Positions 27,004 to 36,169 of a stretch of DNA of 64,000 bases are shown here, piece after piece. Made by a program: the position numbers and the translations under genes. Within the stretch, counting starts at the first letter, position 1. The number at the start of each line of letters is the position of its first letter. This DNA comes from Yoonia sp. I 8.24 (lineage in GTDB: Bacteria; Pseudomonadota; Alphaproteobacteria; Rhodobacterales; Rhodobacteraceae): NCBI RefSeq assembly GCF_022096995.1, contig NZ_JACXGQ010000010.1, positions 1-64,000 of the forward strand, written 5' to 3'. Below the pieces are notes generated by a model that had not been told where the DNA came from, searched no databases, and saw nothing but the letters and a program-made list of their open reading frames with translations.

Positions 27004-27856
27004 CGCCCGCCTTGGGATCATGTTGATGATCGCAACGACATTTGTGTTTGCCGTCCAAGACGGGATATCCACCCATCTTGCTGGGCAATATAATGTGCTG
27101 ATGATCGTGATGATCCGGTACTGGTTTTTTGCGGCTTTTGTTATCACGGTCGCGACCCGGCAAACGGGATCGATCAAAGCGGCAGCGGCAACAAAGCAAC
27201 CGATCTTGCAGATCACGCGCGGGCTTTTGCTTGCGAGTGAAATTTGCATCCTGATCACTGGGTTTGTGATGTTGGGGCTGGTCGAAAGCCATGCCATTTT
27301 TGCGAGCTACCCGCTGTTGATCGCCGCACTATCTGGCCCGGTTCTGGGCGAACAGGTCGGTTGGCGACGCTGGGCGGCCATTGCAATCGGGTTCGTCGGC
27401 GTCTTGGTGATTTTACAACCAGGCTACGGTGTTTTCGCGCCTGCCGCCGTGATTCCAGTCATCGGGGCGCTGATGTTTGCGCTTTACGGATTGCTGACCC
27501 GCTTTGCTGCGCGCAAAGACAAAACCGCCACCTCGTTCTTTTGGACCGGTGTAGCGGGGGCAGTATTGATGACCATTATCGGTGCGCGGTCATGGGAGCC
27601 AATGTTGTCCCACGATTGGGCGTGGATGGCTGCCCTATGTGTCACAGGCGCCGTAGGTCATTGGCTCTTGATCAAAACCTACGAGGTCGCGGAGGCGAGT
27701 TCAGTCCAGCCCTTCGCCTATTTGCAACTTGTCTTTGCAAGCGCGATTGGCGTGTTTGTTTTGGGTGAAACCATCCGCCCGAATGTCGCCTTGGGTGGCG
27801 CGATTGTTATTGGGGCTGGGTTATTCACCTTGTGGCGCGCCCGGCAAAAGGCCTAA
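26993..27856 (+). CDS. DMT-family (EamA) transporter
   Basis: The 287-residue product has ten hydrophobic helices in two five-helix halves, the layout of drug/metabolite transporters with two EamA domains. A short loop SHAIFASYPLLIAALSGPVL is typical of the first domain. These proteins usually export amino acids, purines or other small metabolites; no substrate can be predicted. The gene starts inside mnmD (11-bp overlap), so it is co-translated with it. Its last 36 bases overlap the end of the convergent lytic transglycosylase gene. Confidence 0.9.
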   Translation: MQNNARLGIMLMIATTFVFAVQDGISTHLAGQYNVLMIVMIRYWFFAAFVITVATRQTGSIKAAAATKQPILQITRGLLLASEICILITGFVMLGLVESHAIFASYPLLIAALSGPVLGEQVGWRRWAAIAIGFVGVLVILQPGYGVFAPAAVIPVIGALMFALYGLLTRFAARKDKTATSFFWTGVAGAVLMTIIGARSWEPMLSHDWAWMAALCVTGAVGHWLLIKTYEVAEASSVQPFAYLQLVFASAIGVFVLGETIRPNVALGGAIVIGAGLFTLWRARQKA

Positions 27857-29815
27857 TTGTTCGGGACGGGCGACCGGGCGCAACAACGGCTTTTTGCCAA
27901 TTAGTAAGTCTGTAAAGGCGACTGGGCCTGTCTCACCCGTCAATCGGGCCTCGTAAATCGGCAGGCTTTCTGTGACGCGCATGACGTAATTTCGGGTCTC
28001 GCGGAACGGGATGTGTTCGATCCAATCAATGACATCCATTTCGCGCAGGCGCGGATCGCCACGTTCTTCCATCCATGTGCGCGGGCGCCCCGGCCCCGCA
28101 TTATAGCCCGCCGCAATCATCACGGGCGTCGGGCCAAACTGTTCTTGCAGACCCGCTAAATACTGCGCGCCAAGCGTCGCGTTATAGCGCCAATCGTTGA
28201 TCACTTTGGCCCGCGCGTAAGGAAGACCCAATTCACCCGCGACCTCTTCGGCGGTGCCGGGCATCAGTTGCATCAGACCAAGCGCCCCGACGGGGCTGCC
28301 AACAGTCGTGTTAAATTCGCTTTCGCGCCGTGCAATCGACAAGGCCAGTGCAGGTTCAACAGGTAAATCCATCTGCGCAAGATCATGAATCGGGTAGTAA
28401 ATCGTCGGGATCACGATCCCACGTGTCACCGCCACCTTACCCAGCAAGAGCGTGTAATACTGTTCGTCAAGGTGATCGAGATAAGCGCCAATTTGCGCCA
28501 ATTCTTCTGGGGGTAAAGTCTTGCCAAGATGCGCAAAAAACGTCACAGCCGCGCCACGTTCACCACCTGCAAGCAAGATAAACGCGGCTTTCACAAGCGG
28601 TTGGTCAAAGACAGGCGCGCCTTCCCAATCGACGGGGGTGCCAGCGAGCGTCGGGTCAAGCGGACGCCCAAGTTTTTCAGCGGACAATAATCCATAAAAC
28701 GCCGTTTGATGATTGGCTGCAGCACCATAAGCCAGCGCCGCTAAATCAGCATTCTCCATCACCTCTTGGGCACGCCCCTGCCAATATTGCATCCGGCTGA
28801 TCGAAATTGGGGTTGAAACCGCATCCGCCGCCTTTTCAAAATGGGTCAATGCGCGGGCGGGATCGCCAAGATAGGTTAGCGCGATATATCCAGACAGCCA
28901 TTCCAAATCCGAATAGGTGGCACCTTCGTCTAAATAATGCCGCGAGGCCAAAGCATAGGCTTGATCGGCGCGCCCTTCGCGCATTTCCCACCGGGCAAGC
29001 ACCCGCCGCCAGCCAGCCCACCGAAACGGCTCGCCCAAGGCGGCGCGGCTGGTGGACCGATCGACGAGCATCGCCACAGCATCAGTCCAGTCCCCGCGCT
29101 GCGCACGCCAACTATAGCGAGCGTATGCAAAACCGGGATCTTCGCGCAGGGCGGCGGGCACATCATTATAAAGCGGCAACATGTTCCGCGTGCCCGCGAT
29201 GTAGCCGATCCGCGCAGCAACAGCGGCACGTTGATCTGGCGCTAACAAAGGCAACATCCGCCTAGCGTCACTGCGCCGCGAACGCCACAGCATCGCATCT
29301 GCGCGCGCGGCGTGGTAGGGGGCAAGTTGTTCAGGGAAGGCGTTCATCAGCGCCGCATGCCCGTCATCCGTCAAGCCTAATTCAAGCCAAGCTTTGCGTA
29401 AAATCTCATTGGCGCGTTCATCTTCACCGTTTGCGAACAACGCCGCCGCTAGCCGCTGCGCCCCTTCGCCCGTTTGAGGGGCATCCTCTGCGAACCATAC
29501 AACCACGGTATCTGCAGGATGATCTGACGGGATCATTGGCTCGGCGACTTTGCGAAGGCGATCCAATCCGGGCCAATCAGGGTGGTCCGCAACAAAGGTC
29601 ACATAGTCCGCAAATGGCGCTTCGCCGTCTAACAAACGCAGCCAAGACAAGACATCAACGGTCACCAAATCTGCTTGCGCCGCCAATGTCTGCGCGGCGT
29701 CCCAATCGACGTCCGCTGTCGTGATCGCTGCCACAGCAGTTGGATCAGCCTCTTGCGCAGCAACGCCAACGGTCGCGCAGGAGAACGCAAGAGCTAAAGG
29801 TAAATATCGCATCAA
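27821..29815 (-). CDS. Soluble lytic murein transglycosylase (Slt70-like)
   Basis: This 664-residue protein has an N-terminal signal peptide (LALAFSCATVGVAAQ), a long helical superhelical region and a C-terminal SLT catalytic domain. The catalytic Glu498 lies in ARRESEFN, followed by SPVGALGLMQLMPGTA and later YNAGPGRPRTW, all diagnostic. The enzyme cleaves the glycan strands of peptidoglycan with formation of 1,6-anhydro-muramic ends and takes part in wall turnover. It acts in the periplasm. The gene is convergent with the DMT transporter gene and their ends overlap by 36 bp. The second Met (position 2) is an equally good start. Confidence 0.93.
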   Translation of the reverse strand: MMRYLPLALAFSCATVGVAAQEADPTAVAAITTADVDWDAAQTLAAQADLVTVDVLSWLRLLDGEAPFADYVTFVADHPDWPGLDRLRKVAEPMIPSDHPADTVVVWFAEDAPQTGEGAQRLAAALFANGEDERANEILRKAWLELGLTDDGHAALMNAFPEQLAPYHAARADAMLWRSRRSDARRMLPLLAPDQRAAVAARIGYIAGTRNMLPLYNDVPAALREDPGFAYARYSWRAQRGDWTDAVAMLVDRSTSRAALGEPFRWAGWRRVLARWEMREGRADQAYALASRHYLDEGATYSDLEWLSGYIALTYLGDPARALTHFEKAADAVSTPISISRMQYWQGRAQEVMENADLAALAYGAAANHQTAFYGLLSAEKLGRPLDPTLAGTPVDWEGAPVFDQPLVKAAFILLAGGERGAAVTFFAHLGKTLPPEELAQIGAYLDHLDEQYYTLLLGKVAVTRGIVIPTIYYPIHDLAQMDLPVEPALALSIARRESEFNTTVGSPVGALGLMQLMPGTAEEVAGELGLPYARAKVINDWRYNATLGAQYLAGLQEQFGPTPVMIAAGYNAGPGRPRTWMEERGDPRLREMDVIDWIEHIPFRETRNYVMRVTESLPIYEARLTGETGPVAFTDLLIGKKPLLRPVARPEQLGLLPGAPQGE

Positions 29816-29959
29816 AACCGCCGTATTGCCTGTTCAAAAAATAAACTAACGCAGGTAGCCGCAATAACAACTCACAAACTTGGCAATCGGCGCAAACCCG
29901 TCTAGTGTCCGCGCGATTTTACACGGGCGATTCAGCCCCCACACACAAGGAAGCGCGTT

Positions 29960-30832
29960 ATGTTCAAAGGGTCACTCCCCGCCCTCGTCACGCCGTTTGA
30001 CAACGGCCAAGTGGACATTGATGCGCTCAAGAAGCTCGTCAATTGGCATATTGAACAGGGATCAAACGGTTTGGTCCCCGTCGGTACAACGGGCGAAAGC
30101 CCAACGCTGACACATTCGGAACATGATGCCGTTGTTGCCGCCGTCGTCAAAGAAGCCGCTGGACGCATTCCTGTGATCGCGGGCGCCGGGTCCAACAACA
30201 CAGTCGAAACAGTGCGTCTTGTCGAAGCCGCCAAAGCTGCGGGTGCGAACGCGGCCCTTGTTGTCACGCCCTATTATAACAAGCCGACTCAAGCCGGTCT
30301 GATCGCGCATTTTAGCGCCGCCGCTGCCGTGGGGCTGCCTATTATCATCTATAACATCCCGGGCCGTTCAGTTGTCGATATGACACCTGAAACGATGGGT
30401 GAGCTGGCCAAACTGGACATGATTGTCGGCGTCAAAGATGCCACTGGCGATCTGTCACGCGTGCCGGCCCAACGTATGACTTGTGGCACAGATTTCTTGC
30501 AGCTGTCTGGCGAAGACGCAACCGCACTGGGCTTTAACGCCCATGGCGGACTAGGCTGCATTTCGGTCACGGCCAATATCGCACCCAAGCTTTGTGCCGA
30601 ATTCCAAGCCAGCACATTGGCGGGCGACTATGCCACCGCGCTAACCCAATTGGATCGCCTGATGCCACTACACGAAGCCGTCTTTACCGAACCCGGCGTC
30701 GCTGGCGCAAAATATGGCATGTCCTTGTTGGGGTTGTGCAGTGAAGACGTCCGGTCTCCGCTCACCCCGTTGACGAATGAAACCAAAGAAAAGCTGCGCG
30801 CCGCAATGGTACATGCAGGTTTGTTGAACTAA
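29960..30832 (+). CDS. dapA: 4-hydroxy-tetrahydrodipicolinate synthase DapA
   Basis: This 290-residue class I aldolase matches DapA, which condenses pyruvate with aspartate semialdehyde at the branch to lysine and meso-diaminopimelate. The Schiff-base Lys159 lies in VGVKDATG. The proton-relay residues Thr43/Thr44 (VGTTGES) and Tyr131 (YNIPGR) are present. An AAGGAAG site precedes the ATG. It is monocistronic, with a shared stem-loop after it. Together with lysA elsewhere in the window it supplies the DAP/lysine pathway, though dapB and others lie outside. Confidence 0.95.
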   Translation: MFKGSLPALVTPFDNGQVDIDALKKLVNWHIEQGSNGLVPVGTTGESPTLTHSEHDAVVAAVVKEAAGRIPVIAGAGSNNTVETVRLVEAAKAAGANAALVVTPYYNKPTQAGLIAHFSAAAAVGLPIIIYNIPGRSVVDMTPETMGELAKLDMIVGVKDATGDLSRVPAQRMTCGTDFLQLSGEDATALGFNAHGGLGCISVTANIAPKLCAEFQASTLAGDYATALTQLDRLMPLHEAVFTEPGVAGAKYGMSLLGLCSEDVRSPLTPLTNETKEKLRAAMVHAGLLN

Positions 30833-30836
30833 CGAA

Positions 30837-30857
30837 AGGCGGGGGTTAGCCCCGCCT
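30837..30857. terminator. Shared hairpin between convergent dapA and DsbA-like gene
   Basis: A GC-rich inverted repeat, AGGCGGGG (30837-30844) and CCCCGCCT (30850-30857), encloses a five-base loop GTTAG. It lies in the 28-bp space between the dapA stop and the convergent gene's stop, so it could end both transcripts, although neither side has a long T-run. Confidence 0.7.
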
Positions 30858-30860
30858 GCC

Positions 30861-31502
30861 TCACACGCCCTTCAACTGTCCCAAGATATGCGTGTAATTC
30901 TCAACCCCTTGCGCCCCAGTCACGAGGTGCTTTTTATTGAACACGGCCGCTGGGACGCCGCGGATTCCTTGTTGCATCCAGAAACGTTCCTGTTCACGCA
31001 CGGCGTTCGCAAACCGACCGTCTTCCAAAACGGCCAACGCCTCGTCATGGTCCAATCCTATCTCACTCGCGATATCTGCAAGCACCTTTATATCTGACAG
31101 ATCACGGTGATGGGTAAAATGGGCAGTAAATAGCGCCATTTTCAAATCATGCTTACGACCCTGCTCGCCCGCCCAATGCAACAGTTGATGGGTCGCAAAG
31201 GTGTTGTGCATGCGCTTGTCGTCCGAAAATGCAAATTCAAAGCCAAGCGCATCGCCCAACTGTTTCATCTGCGCGCGCGATTGAGCCGATTGCTCTGGGG
31301 TTGATCCATATTTTTCGGCGACATGCTCACGCATGTTTTGCCCTTCGGCGGGCATATCGGGGTTCAGCTCAAACGGATGCCAATGGATTTCATGCGGGGT
31401 GCCAGTGTCTTTTAGCGCCTGTGCCAATTGGCGATAGCCGATAATGCACCACGGGCACATGACGTCAGAAATGATATCGATACGTAAAGGATGTTGGGAC
31501 AT
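30861..31502 (-). CDS. DsbA-family (FrnE-like) oxidoreductase
   Basis: This 213-residue thioredoxin-fold protein has the active-site motif CPWC (Cys16-Cys19) in DVMCPWCIIGYRQL and a helical insertion typical of the FrnE branch of DsbA-like proteins. FrnE-like proteins are cytoplasmic and act in disulfide exchange or isomerisation, as in polyketide biosynthesis and oxidative stress protection. The cis-proline region GIRGVPAAVFN is present. No signal peptide is seen, consistent with a cytoplasmic location. The gene is monocistronic. Confidence 0.9.
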   Translation of the reverse strand: MSQHPLRIDIISDVMCPWCIIGYRQLAQALKDTGTPHEIHWHPFELNPDMPAEGQNMREHVAEKYGSTPEQSAQSRAQMKQLGDALGFEFAFSDDKRMHNTFATHQLLHWAGEQGRKHDLKMALFTAHFTHHRDLSDIKVLADIASEIGLDHDEALAVLEDGRFANAVREQERFWMQQGIRGVPAAVFNKKHLVTGAQGVENYTHILGQLKGV

Positions 31503-31702
31503 GTTGCACGCTTTTCCGATTGAGAAAGATCAATTGCCTACATGGTGCGGTGGGGCAAAGATTCCAATCAAATTACCAAGATAACACAATGATGTGTGTA
31601 AAACGGGGTAGGCCGTTGACTCTATCAAGCAGTTTTTTGGCAATCCGATCACGGGTTCAGGCCAAGAAAAACTGACCCAATATCCAGTATTTTTGACCTA
31701 AT

Positions 31703-31782
31703 CCGGACATTGCGCGCAACCGGCCTCTATGTCTGCTGTGCGGGACAAAGTGAGATTTCGCTGCAGTTGCACCAATGTCCGG
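31703..31782. repeat. Inverted-repeat block with a shared Rhodobacteraceae-type motif
   Basis: Within the otherwise gene-free stretch 31503-31803, a perfect ten-base inverted repeat CCGGACATTG (31703-31712) and CAATGTCCGG (31773-31782) encloses about 60 bases. Inside lies CTATGTCTGCTGTGCGGGA (31727-31745), which matches 17 of 19 bases with 12167-12185. Such AATGTCCGG-type units occur as dispersed repeats in related genomes in my memory, but I cannot verify this here. I see no coding frame in the spacer. Confidence 0.45.
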
Positions 31783-31803
31783 TTCTGCTAGTTTGAGTTA
31801 GAA

Positions 31804-32292
31804 ATGGACTATCTGGAAAATAAGATGCTGCATCTTAAACCATGGCATAAAAGCGTCTCGTATCGTGGTAAAAACTTAGTAGTTGCGATTGCCGAAAATA
31901 ATGCGCGCGTGGCTCACAAAAGCCGCTATGTGGCCTCGGCAGACGGCTTCTATGCAGTCTATCCGGAGGGCTGGTTTTTTATAGCTCTTGATGAAGGAGG
32001 ACGAACAGTAGCGGGCTGGAAGCATGCATTACTTTCGCTCAGTGAGGTAAACAGGATTGCTCGGTCTCAAGGACTTTTTTGCCGCGAGTTCTCTGCCGAA
32101 GTTGAAGGCAACCCAGTAGCGACGTTTAAATACCGCACCCTATTTCGCCAGCCATGGCGAATTGTCACTGACCTAATCGTGCCGGATGACGACTGGGGGC
32201 TGGTGTGCGATTTACCGGGTTGGGTCTACACTATTTCCAATGAGGATGAACCGAGCCAAATGTTAGCTAAGGCGCTCGATCATGTAGCCTAA
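31804..32292 (+). CDS. Hypothetical 162-residue protein
   Basis: This soluble protein begins at ATG 31804 and has no signal peptide or membrane helix. It is rich in Trp and aromatic residues (PWHKSV, GWFFIALDEGG, FRQPWRIVTDL, LPGWVYTISNEDEP). I recognise no family. The gene is less GC-rich than its neighbours and lies directly after the inverted-repeat block at 31703-31782. The downstream spacer to 32527 contains no gene I can support, only a short palindrome near 32416 (TGCGCGTTGCGCA). It could be a recently acquired or fast-evolving gene. Confidence 0.5.
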   Translation: MDYLENKMLHLKPWHKSVSYRGKNLVVAIAENNARVAHKSRYVASADGFYAVYPEGWFFIALDEGGRTVAGWKHALLSLSEVNRIARSQGLFCREFSAEVEGNPVATFKYRTLFRQPWRIVTDLIVPDDDWGLVCDLPGWVYTISNEDEPSQMLAKALDHVA

Positions 32293-32527
32293 CGTCTTCA
32301 GCAGAACTGCGTGGAATGCCGGAATTTGAGCAGGTAGCAGTGCCTAAGGCTTCAAGAAAAGTGCCGTTCGCTGCACTTCAGAAAACTGACGCTTTGGGCT
32401 TAAACCTGACATCCGCTGCGCGTTGCGCAAACGTCTGTTTTTCGGGTTTGGGGTCGTTTGTGACGCACAGGGTCAAATGTGTCTGACGTTTCAAATTGTG
32501 AAATTGCCCTAGGCACGCAAGATCCAC

Positions 32528-33712
32528 CTACTGCAACCATCCCTCCACATAGATGACCCGATTACAGCCACCAAATGTAGCCGCCCGCTCTAACTCACAC
32601 CCCAACGCCCGCACGCGCCCTACCCCCATACGCACATCTGGTTCGGGCCAGAACGCCCGCACGACCAGCACGTCTTTGTCACGTTTCATGTCGATTCGAC
32701 CGATCATTTGATCGCCTTCCATCACTGGAAAAACATAGTAGCCGTATTTGCGTTTGGCCGCGGGCACAAATATTTCGATCCGGTAGTGAAACCCAAACAG
32801 CCGTTCCGCGCGTTTACGGTCCCGCAGCGCAGGATCAAACGGCGATAAGATACGCAAGCGCGGGCTGGGCGCTGTGATCTGGTCCATCACATCCGGCCAT
32901 GCGAATGAGCGGCGCAATTTGCCGTCCGCGCCTTCCACGTCAATTTCTATGAGCCGCCCATCCGCAAGGGCGGCCGCACACCAGGCTTTGGCCTCTGCTG
33001 GGGTGACGTTATCCCAAAAAGCAGCCAATTCACCGCTTGTCGCAAAGCCAAGCCGGTCCATCGCACCGGCGCAGCACCAGTCAATCGCATCGTGCAGATC
33101 TGGGTGCGGGGCGCGGTAGGCTTCGGGGATCACCCGTTCGGTCAAATCATAGACTTTAGTGAACCCATCGCGGCGTAGAACCGACAATTGCCCGGATCGC
33201 CATAAGAATTCGAGCGCAGTTTTCGACGGATGCCAATCCCACCAGCCCCCGGACCCACGGCTTTCATCTTTGCCGACCTGACCCGAGGTGCAAGGGCCAT
33301 GATCGGAAATGCGGTTCATCACCTCTTGGGTCTTTGACATAAAGTCGTCGCGCCGCCAATCTTTCCACCTGTCCGCAAGCCGGGCCTCATCACGGGCAAA
33401 ACGCATGCGCCAGTATGGAAAGCTGGCGATAGGTATTGCCGCCGCATCATGGGTCCAATGTTCAAACACAGCGCGGTCGCGGTGGAGTAGGTTTTGCAAG
33501 CCAGACGGGCGGTACTGTTGCCGCCGCGACCACAAGATCAGGTCATGCGCGCGTGCGAATGTGTTCACACTATCAAGCTGCACAAACCCAAGGTCGTCAA
33601 TCACAGCGGCAAGATCAGTGCCTTTGCCTGCGCCAGAAGGACGCGACGACAGCCCATGTTTTTGCAAGAACACATGGCGAGCTTGAATGTTGCTAAGAAC
33701 CGGAACGTTCAA
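32528..33712 (-). CDS. YcaQ-like winged-helix protein (crosslink-repair DNA glycosylase family)
   Basis: The 394-residue product belongs to the YcaQ/AlkX family, founded on E. coli YcaQ, which unhooks interstrand DNA cross-links. Matching features are an N-terminal winged helix ([20 protein letters not shown] and GFVQLDSVNTFARAHDLILW) and a C-terminal segment with RLFGFHYRIEIFVPAAKRKYG. The start is assigned to TTG at 33712, because it overlaps the stop of the channel gene as TTGA; the longer frame from 33838 runs inside that gene. YcaQ residues required for catalysis were not individually checked. Confidence 0.75.
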   Translation of the reverse strand: MNVPVLSNIQARHVFLQKHGLSSRPSGAGKGTDLAAVIDDLGFVQLDSVNTFARAHDLILWSRRQQYRPSGLQNLLHRDRAVFEHWTHDAAAIPIASFPYWRMRFARDEARLADRWKDWRRDDFMSKTQEVMNRISDHGPCTSGQVGKDESRGSGGWWDWHPSKTALEFLWRSGQLSVLRRDGFTKVYDLTERVIPEAYRAPHPDLHDAIDWCCAGAMDRLGFATSGELAAFWDNVTPAEAKAWCAAALADGRLIEIDVEGADGKLRRSFAWPDVMDQITAPSPRLRILSPFDPALRDRKRAERLFGFHYRIEIFVPAAKRKYGYYVFPVMEGDQMIGRIDMKRDKDVLVVRAFWPEPDVRMGVGRVRALGCELERAATFGGCNRVIYVEGWLQ

Positions 33713-34152
33713 TGTTTTGGCTTTCGCACGGCAAGCTGTTGTAGCCGTACTTGGCGTAATGCCTCGACCAACAAAGCTGTCACCATTCCGATATTGAGCA
33801 GCCCGTTTGCCGCAGCCAACCCTCCCAAAAGACGCCACTCCATCGGAAGCAAAATATCACCAAAACCCAACGTCGTGAACGCAACAAGCGAGAAATAGAC
33901 AGCCGGTTCCATCGCGTCGAACACGCCCAAGCCGCGCAAAGTCAACGCCCAAATCCAGACACCCACGGTCATTTGCACCATGACCCAAACCGCCGCAACG
34001 CAAAGCACAAGCATCAGTTTAATTCGGTGCGGTTCGCGCGAAAGCCAGGGGTGCATCCGCACGGTCATCCCCTCCATCGCCCAAAAACTAAGTCCAGCCA
34101 CAAAAATGGACGCAAGAAGTAAGGCGGTGCCGAGGGCAAGTTGAACGAACAT
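33709..34152 (-). CDS. Potassium-channel-like membrane protein
   Basis: This 147-residue protein has hydrophobic helices around 3-27 and 46-70, a pore loop around 85-100 and a final helix at 106-130. The filter sequence TTLGFGD (93-99) matches the potassium-channel consensus TVGYGD closely. It is much like the two-pore-helix ion channels of bacteria, though a regulatory RCK domain is absent. The ATG at 34152 has an AGGA site; the upstream ATG at 34218 overlaps the divergent smpB region. It is coupled to the YcaQ-like gene by a 4-base overlap. The functional link is not obvious. Confidence 0.8.
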   Translation of the reverse strand: MFVQLALGTALLLASIFVAGLSFWAMEGMTVRMHPWLSREPHRIKLMLVLCVAAVWVMVQMTVGVWIWALTLRGLGVFDAMEPAVYFSLVAFTTLGFGDILLPMEWRLLGGLAAANGLLNIGMVTALLVEALRQVRLQQLAVRKPKH

Positions 34153-34260
34153 GATGGTGGTCCTGAAAGCTGTGCGAATTTGCAGCATAACGCCATGACG
34201 CGCAATGCAAAGCGGCAATCCCTTGTTCCGCGCAGCAACATGCCCTATCTCGGCCGGACT

Positions 34261-34734
34261 ATGGCAAAGAAACCTGAAAACAAAAATTACAAAGTCATCG
34301 CTGAGAACCGGCGCGCCCGGTATGATTACGCGATTGAAAGCGATCTAGAAGTCGGGATCATCTTGCATGGCTCCGAGGTGAAATCGCTGCGCATTGGGCA
34401 ATCCAATATCGCTGATAGCTATGCGTCAGTTGATGACGGCGAGCTGTGGCTGACGAACGCCTACATCGCACCCTATGACCGCGCGATGTTCAGCCATGAA
34501 GAACGCCGCAAACGCAAGCTTTTGGTCAGCCGTAAAGAACTTTCGAAACTGTGGAATGCGACCAAGCGCGAGGGTATGACGCTTGTGCCGCTGGTGATGT
34601 ATTTCAATGACCGCGGGTTGGTGAAGCTAAAGATCGGCATCGCCAAAGGTAAGAAAAACCACGACAAACGGGCGACCGAGGCCAAGCGTGACTGGGGCCG
34701 CCAAAAGCAGCGGCTATTGCGCCACGGCGACTAA
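34261..34734 (+). CDS. smpB: SsrA-binding protein SmpB
   Basis: This 157-residue protein has the normal length for SmpB, the partner of tmRNA in rescuing ribosomes stalled on broken messages. Signature segments are [31 protein letters not shown] and [10 protein letters not shown] basic C-terminal tail ([18 protein letters not shown]) is expected to enter the mRNA channel. The ATG at 34261 gives the family length; the longer frame from 34141 does not. The tmRNA gene itself was not found in the window. It is divergent from the potassium-channel-like gene. Confidence 0.95.
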   Translation: MAKKPENKNYKVIAENRRARYDYAIESDLEVGIILHGSEVKSLRIGQSNIADSYASVDDGELWLTNAYIAPYDRAMFSHEERRKRKLLVSRKELSKLWNATKREGMTLVPLVMYFNDRGLVKLKIGIAKGKKNHDKRATEAKRDWGRQKQRLLRHGD

Positions 34735-34849
34735 CTGTCGCAGGAAACCCTTTGCGGTTCGTCGAATTGTAGTTAACCTCCCTTCCAAGCGCAGCTTTTG
34801 GATCGCGCTGACGCGTCAAACATAACGATCCATATGGGAGAGAGAATTT

Positions 34850-35131
34850 ATGGAACAGATGATTATTCAGCTTATTTCCGGTGCAGTTGGCGGGAATGCC
34901 GCCGGGACGGCAATGAAGGGTCTTTCGCTTGGGACCATTGGCAACACGGTTGCAGGGCTCATTGGTGGCGCAGGTGGCGGCCAACTTATCGCGCTGCTAG
35001 GTAGCGGCGCGGCGGCGGCAGGCGGCAGCGGCGACATCATGGGTATGGTCACACAGGTTGCCGGTGGGGCTGGCGGCGGCGCGATTTTGACAGCCATTGC
35101 TGGCATGATCAAATCTAAGATGTCTAGCTAA
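34850..35131 (+). CDS. Small Gly/Ala-rich membrane-like protein
   Basis: The 93-residue product is very rich in Gly and Ala, with several hydrophobic stretches (IIQLISGAVGG, TVAGLIGGAGGGQLIALLG, GAILTAIAGMI) and a short basic tail. It could be a membrane-associated or glycine-zipper protein. A GGAGAGAG site precedes the ATG. Similar small proteins occur widely in proteobacteria as conserved hypotheticals. No function is known to me. Confidence 0.7.
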   Translation: MEQMIIQLISGAVGGNAAGTAMKGLSLGTIGNTVAGLIGGAGGGQLIALLGSGAAAAGGSGDIMGMVTQVAGGAGGGAILTAIAGMIKSKMSS

Positions 35132-35302
35132 CACAGACTATTATCTGGCGTCCCGCATAGTCAATTGGGGCGCCATAACAAACGTATCGCCTGTCATTTC
35201 GGTGATAAAACACAATCAGAACCCGCCAATCACAGCGGTTCTACTTGTCATAATTCCCTGCGCACGTTACCTCTGCGGCAATTGCCACGAAAGGTGAATG
35301 CC

Positions 35303-36169
35303 ATGACAAACTCTGCGCCCGATGACCCCAAAACACTGGTCAGCACAGATTGGCTTTCCGCGCACCTCAAAGACCCAGACCTGCGGATTTTTGATGCAAG
35401 CTGGTATTTGCCCGACGCAAACCGCGATGGGCGTGCTGAATTTGACGAGGCGCATATCCCGGGCGCGCGCTTTTTCGACATTGATGATGTCAGCGACCAG
35501 CGTTCTGAATTACCGCACACGGCCCCACCTGTTGAAAAATTCATGTCCCGCATGCGTGCAATGGGCGTGGGTGACGGGCATCAAGTCGTTGTCTACGACG
35601 GCAGTGGGCTCTTTTCCGCAGCCCGTGTCTGGTGGCTGTTTCGCCTTATGGGCCAAGAAAACATCGCCGTGCTGGATGGCGGTCTGCCCAAATGGCTGGC
35701 CGATGGGCATAAGACCACAAAAACCCCCGCGACAATTCGCGACCGCCATATGACGGTGAAACAACGCCCGGACTTGATCAAGGACGTCACCCAAGTCGCC
35801 CGCGCGGCCAAACTACGTGACCATAATATCGTTGACGCCCGCGCACCAGCCCGGTTCCGCGGCGACACCGAAGAACCCCGTGAAGGGCTGCGGTCCGGTC
35901 ATATTCCGGGGTCGCGCAACGTGTTTTACCAAGATTTGTTCAACGCCGACGGAACGATGAAGCCTGCGAATGCGCTGCGCACCGTGTTCACCGACGCGGG
36001 TGTCGATATGCAAAAACCAATTATCACCACCTGCGGGTCGGGAGTCACTGCTGCGATCCTATCGCTCGCGCTTGAACGGATCGGCAAGACTGATCATTCA
36101 CTTTACGATGGCTCATGGTCCGAATGGGGCATGTACGCCGACCTTCCAATCGCTACCGGAGCTGCTTAA
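35303..36169 (+). CDS. sseA: 3-mercaptopyruvate sulfurtransferase-like protein (SseA)
   Basis: This 288-residue protein has two tandem rhodanese domains. The second contains the active-site loop TTCGSGVTA, whose CG(S/T)G(V)T form is typical of 3-mercaptopyruvate sulfurtransferases. It would transfer sulfur from mercaptopyruvate to cyanide or thiol acceptors. The ATG at 35303 is preceded by AAGGTG. Its stop overlaps the aminotransferase start (TAATG), so the pair is co-translated. The coupling fits a role in cysteine or aspartate/cysteine transamination: an aminotransferase can convert cysteine to mercaptopyruvate. That role is inferred. Confidence 0.88.
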   Translation: MTNSAPDDPKTLVSTDWLSAHLKDPDLRIFDASWYLPDANRDGRAEFDEAHIPGARFFDIDDVSDQRSELPHTAPPVEKFMSRMRAMGVGDGHQVVVYDGSGLFSAARVWWLFRLMGQENIAVLDGGLPKWLADGHKTTKTPATIRDRHMTVKQRPDLIKDVTQVARAAKLRDHNIVDARAPARFRGDTEEPREGLRSGHIPGSRNVFYQDLFNADGTMKPANALRTVFTDAGVDMQKPIITTCGSGVTAAILSLALERIGKTDHSLYDGSWSEWGMYADLPIATGAA

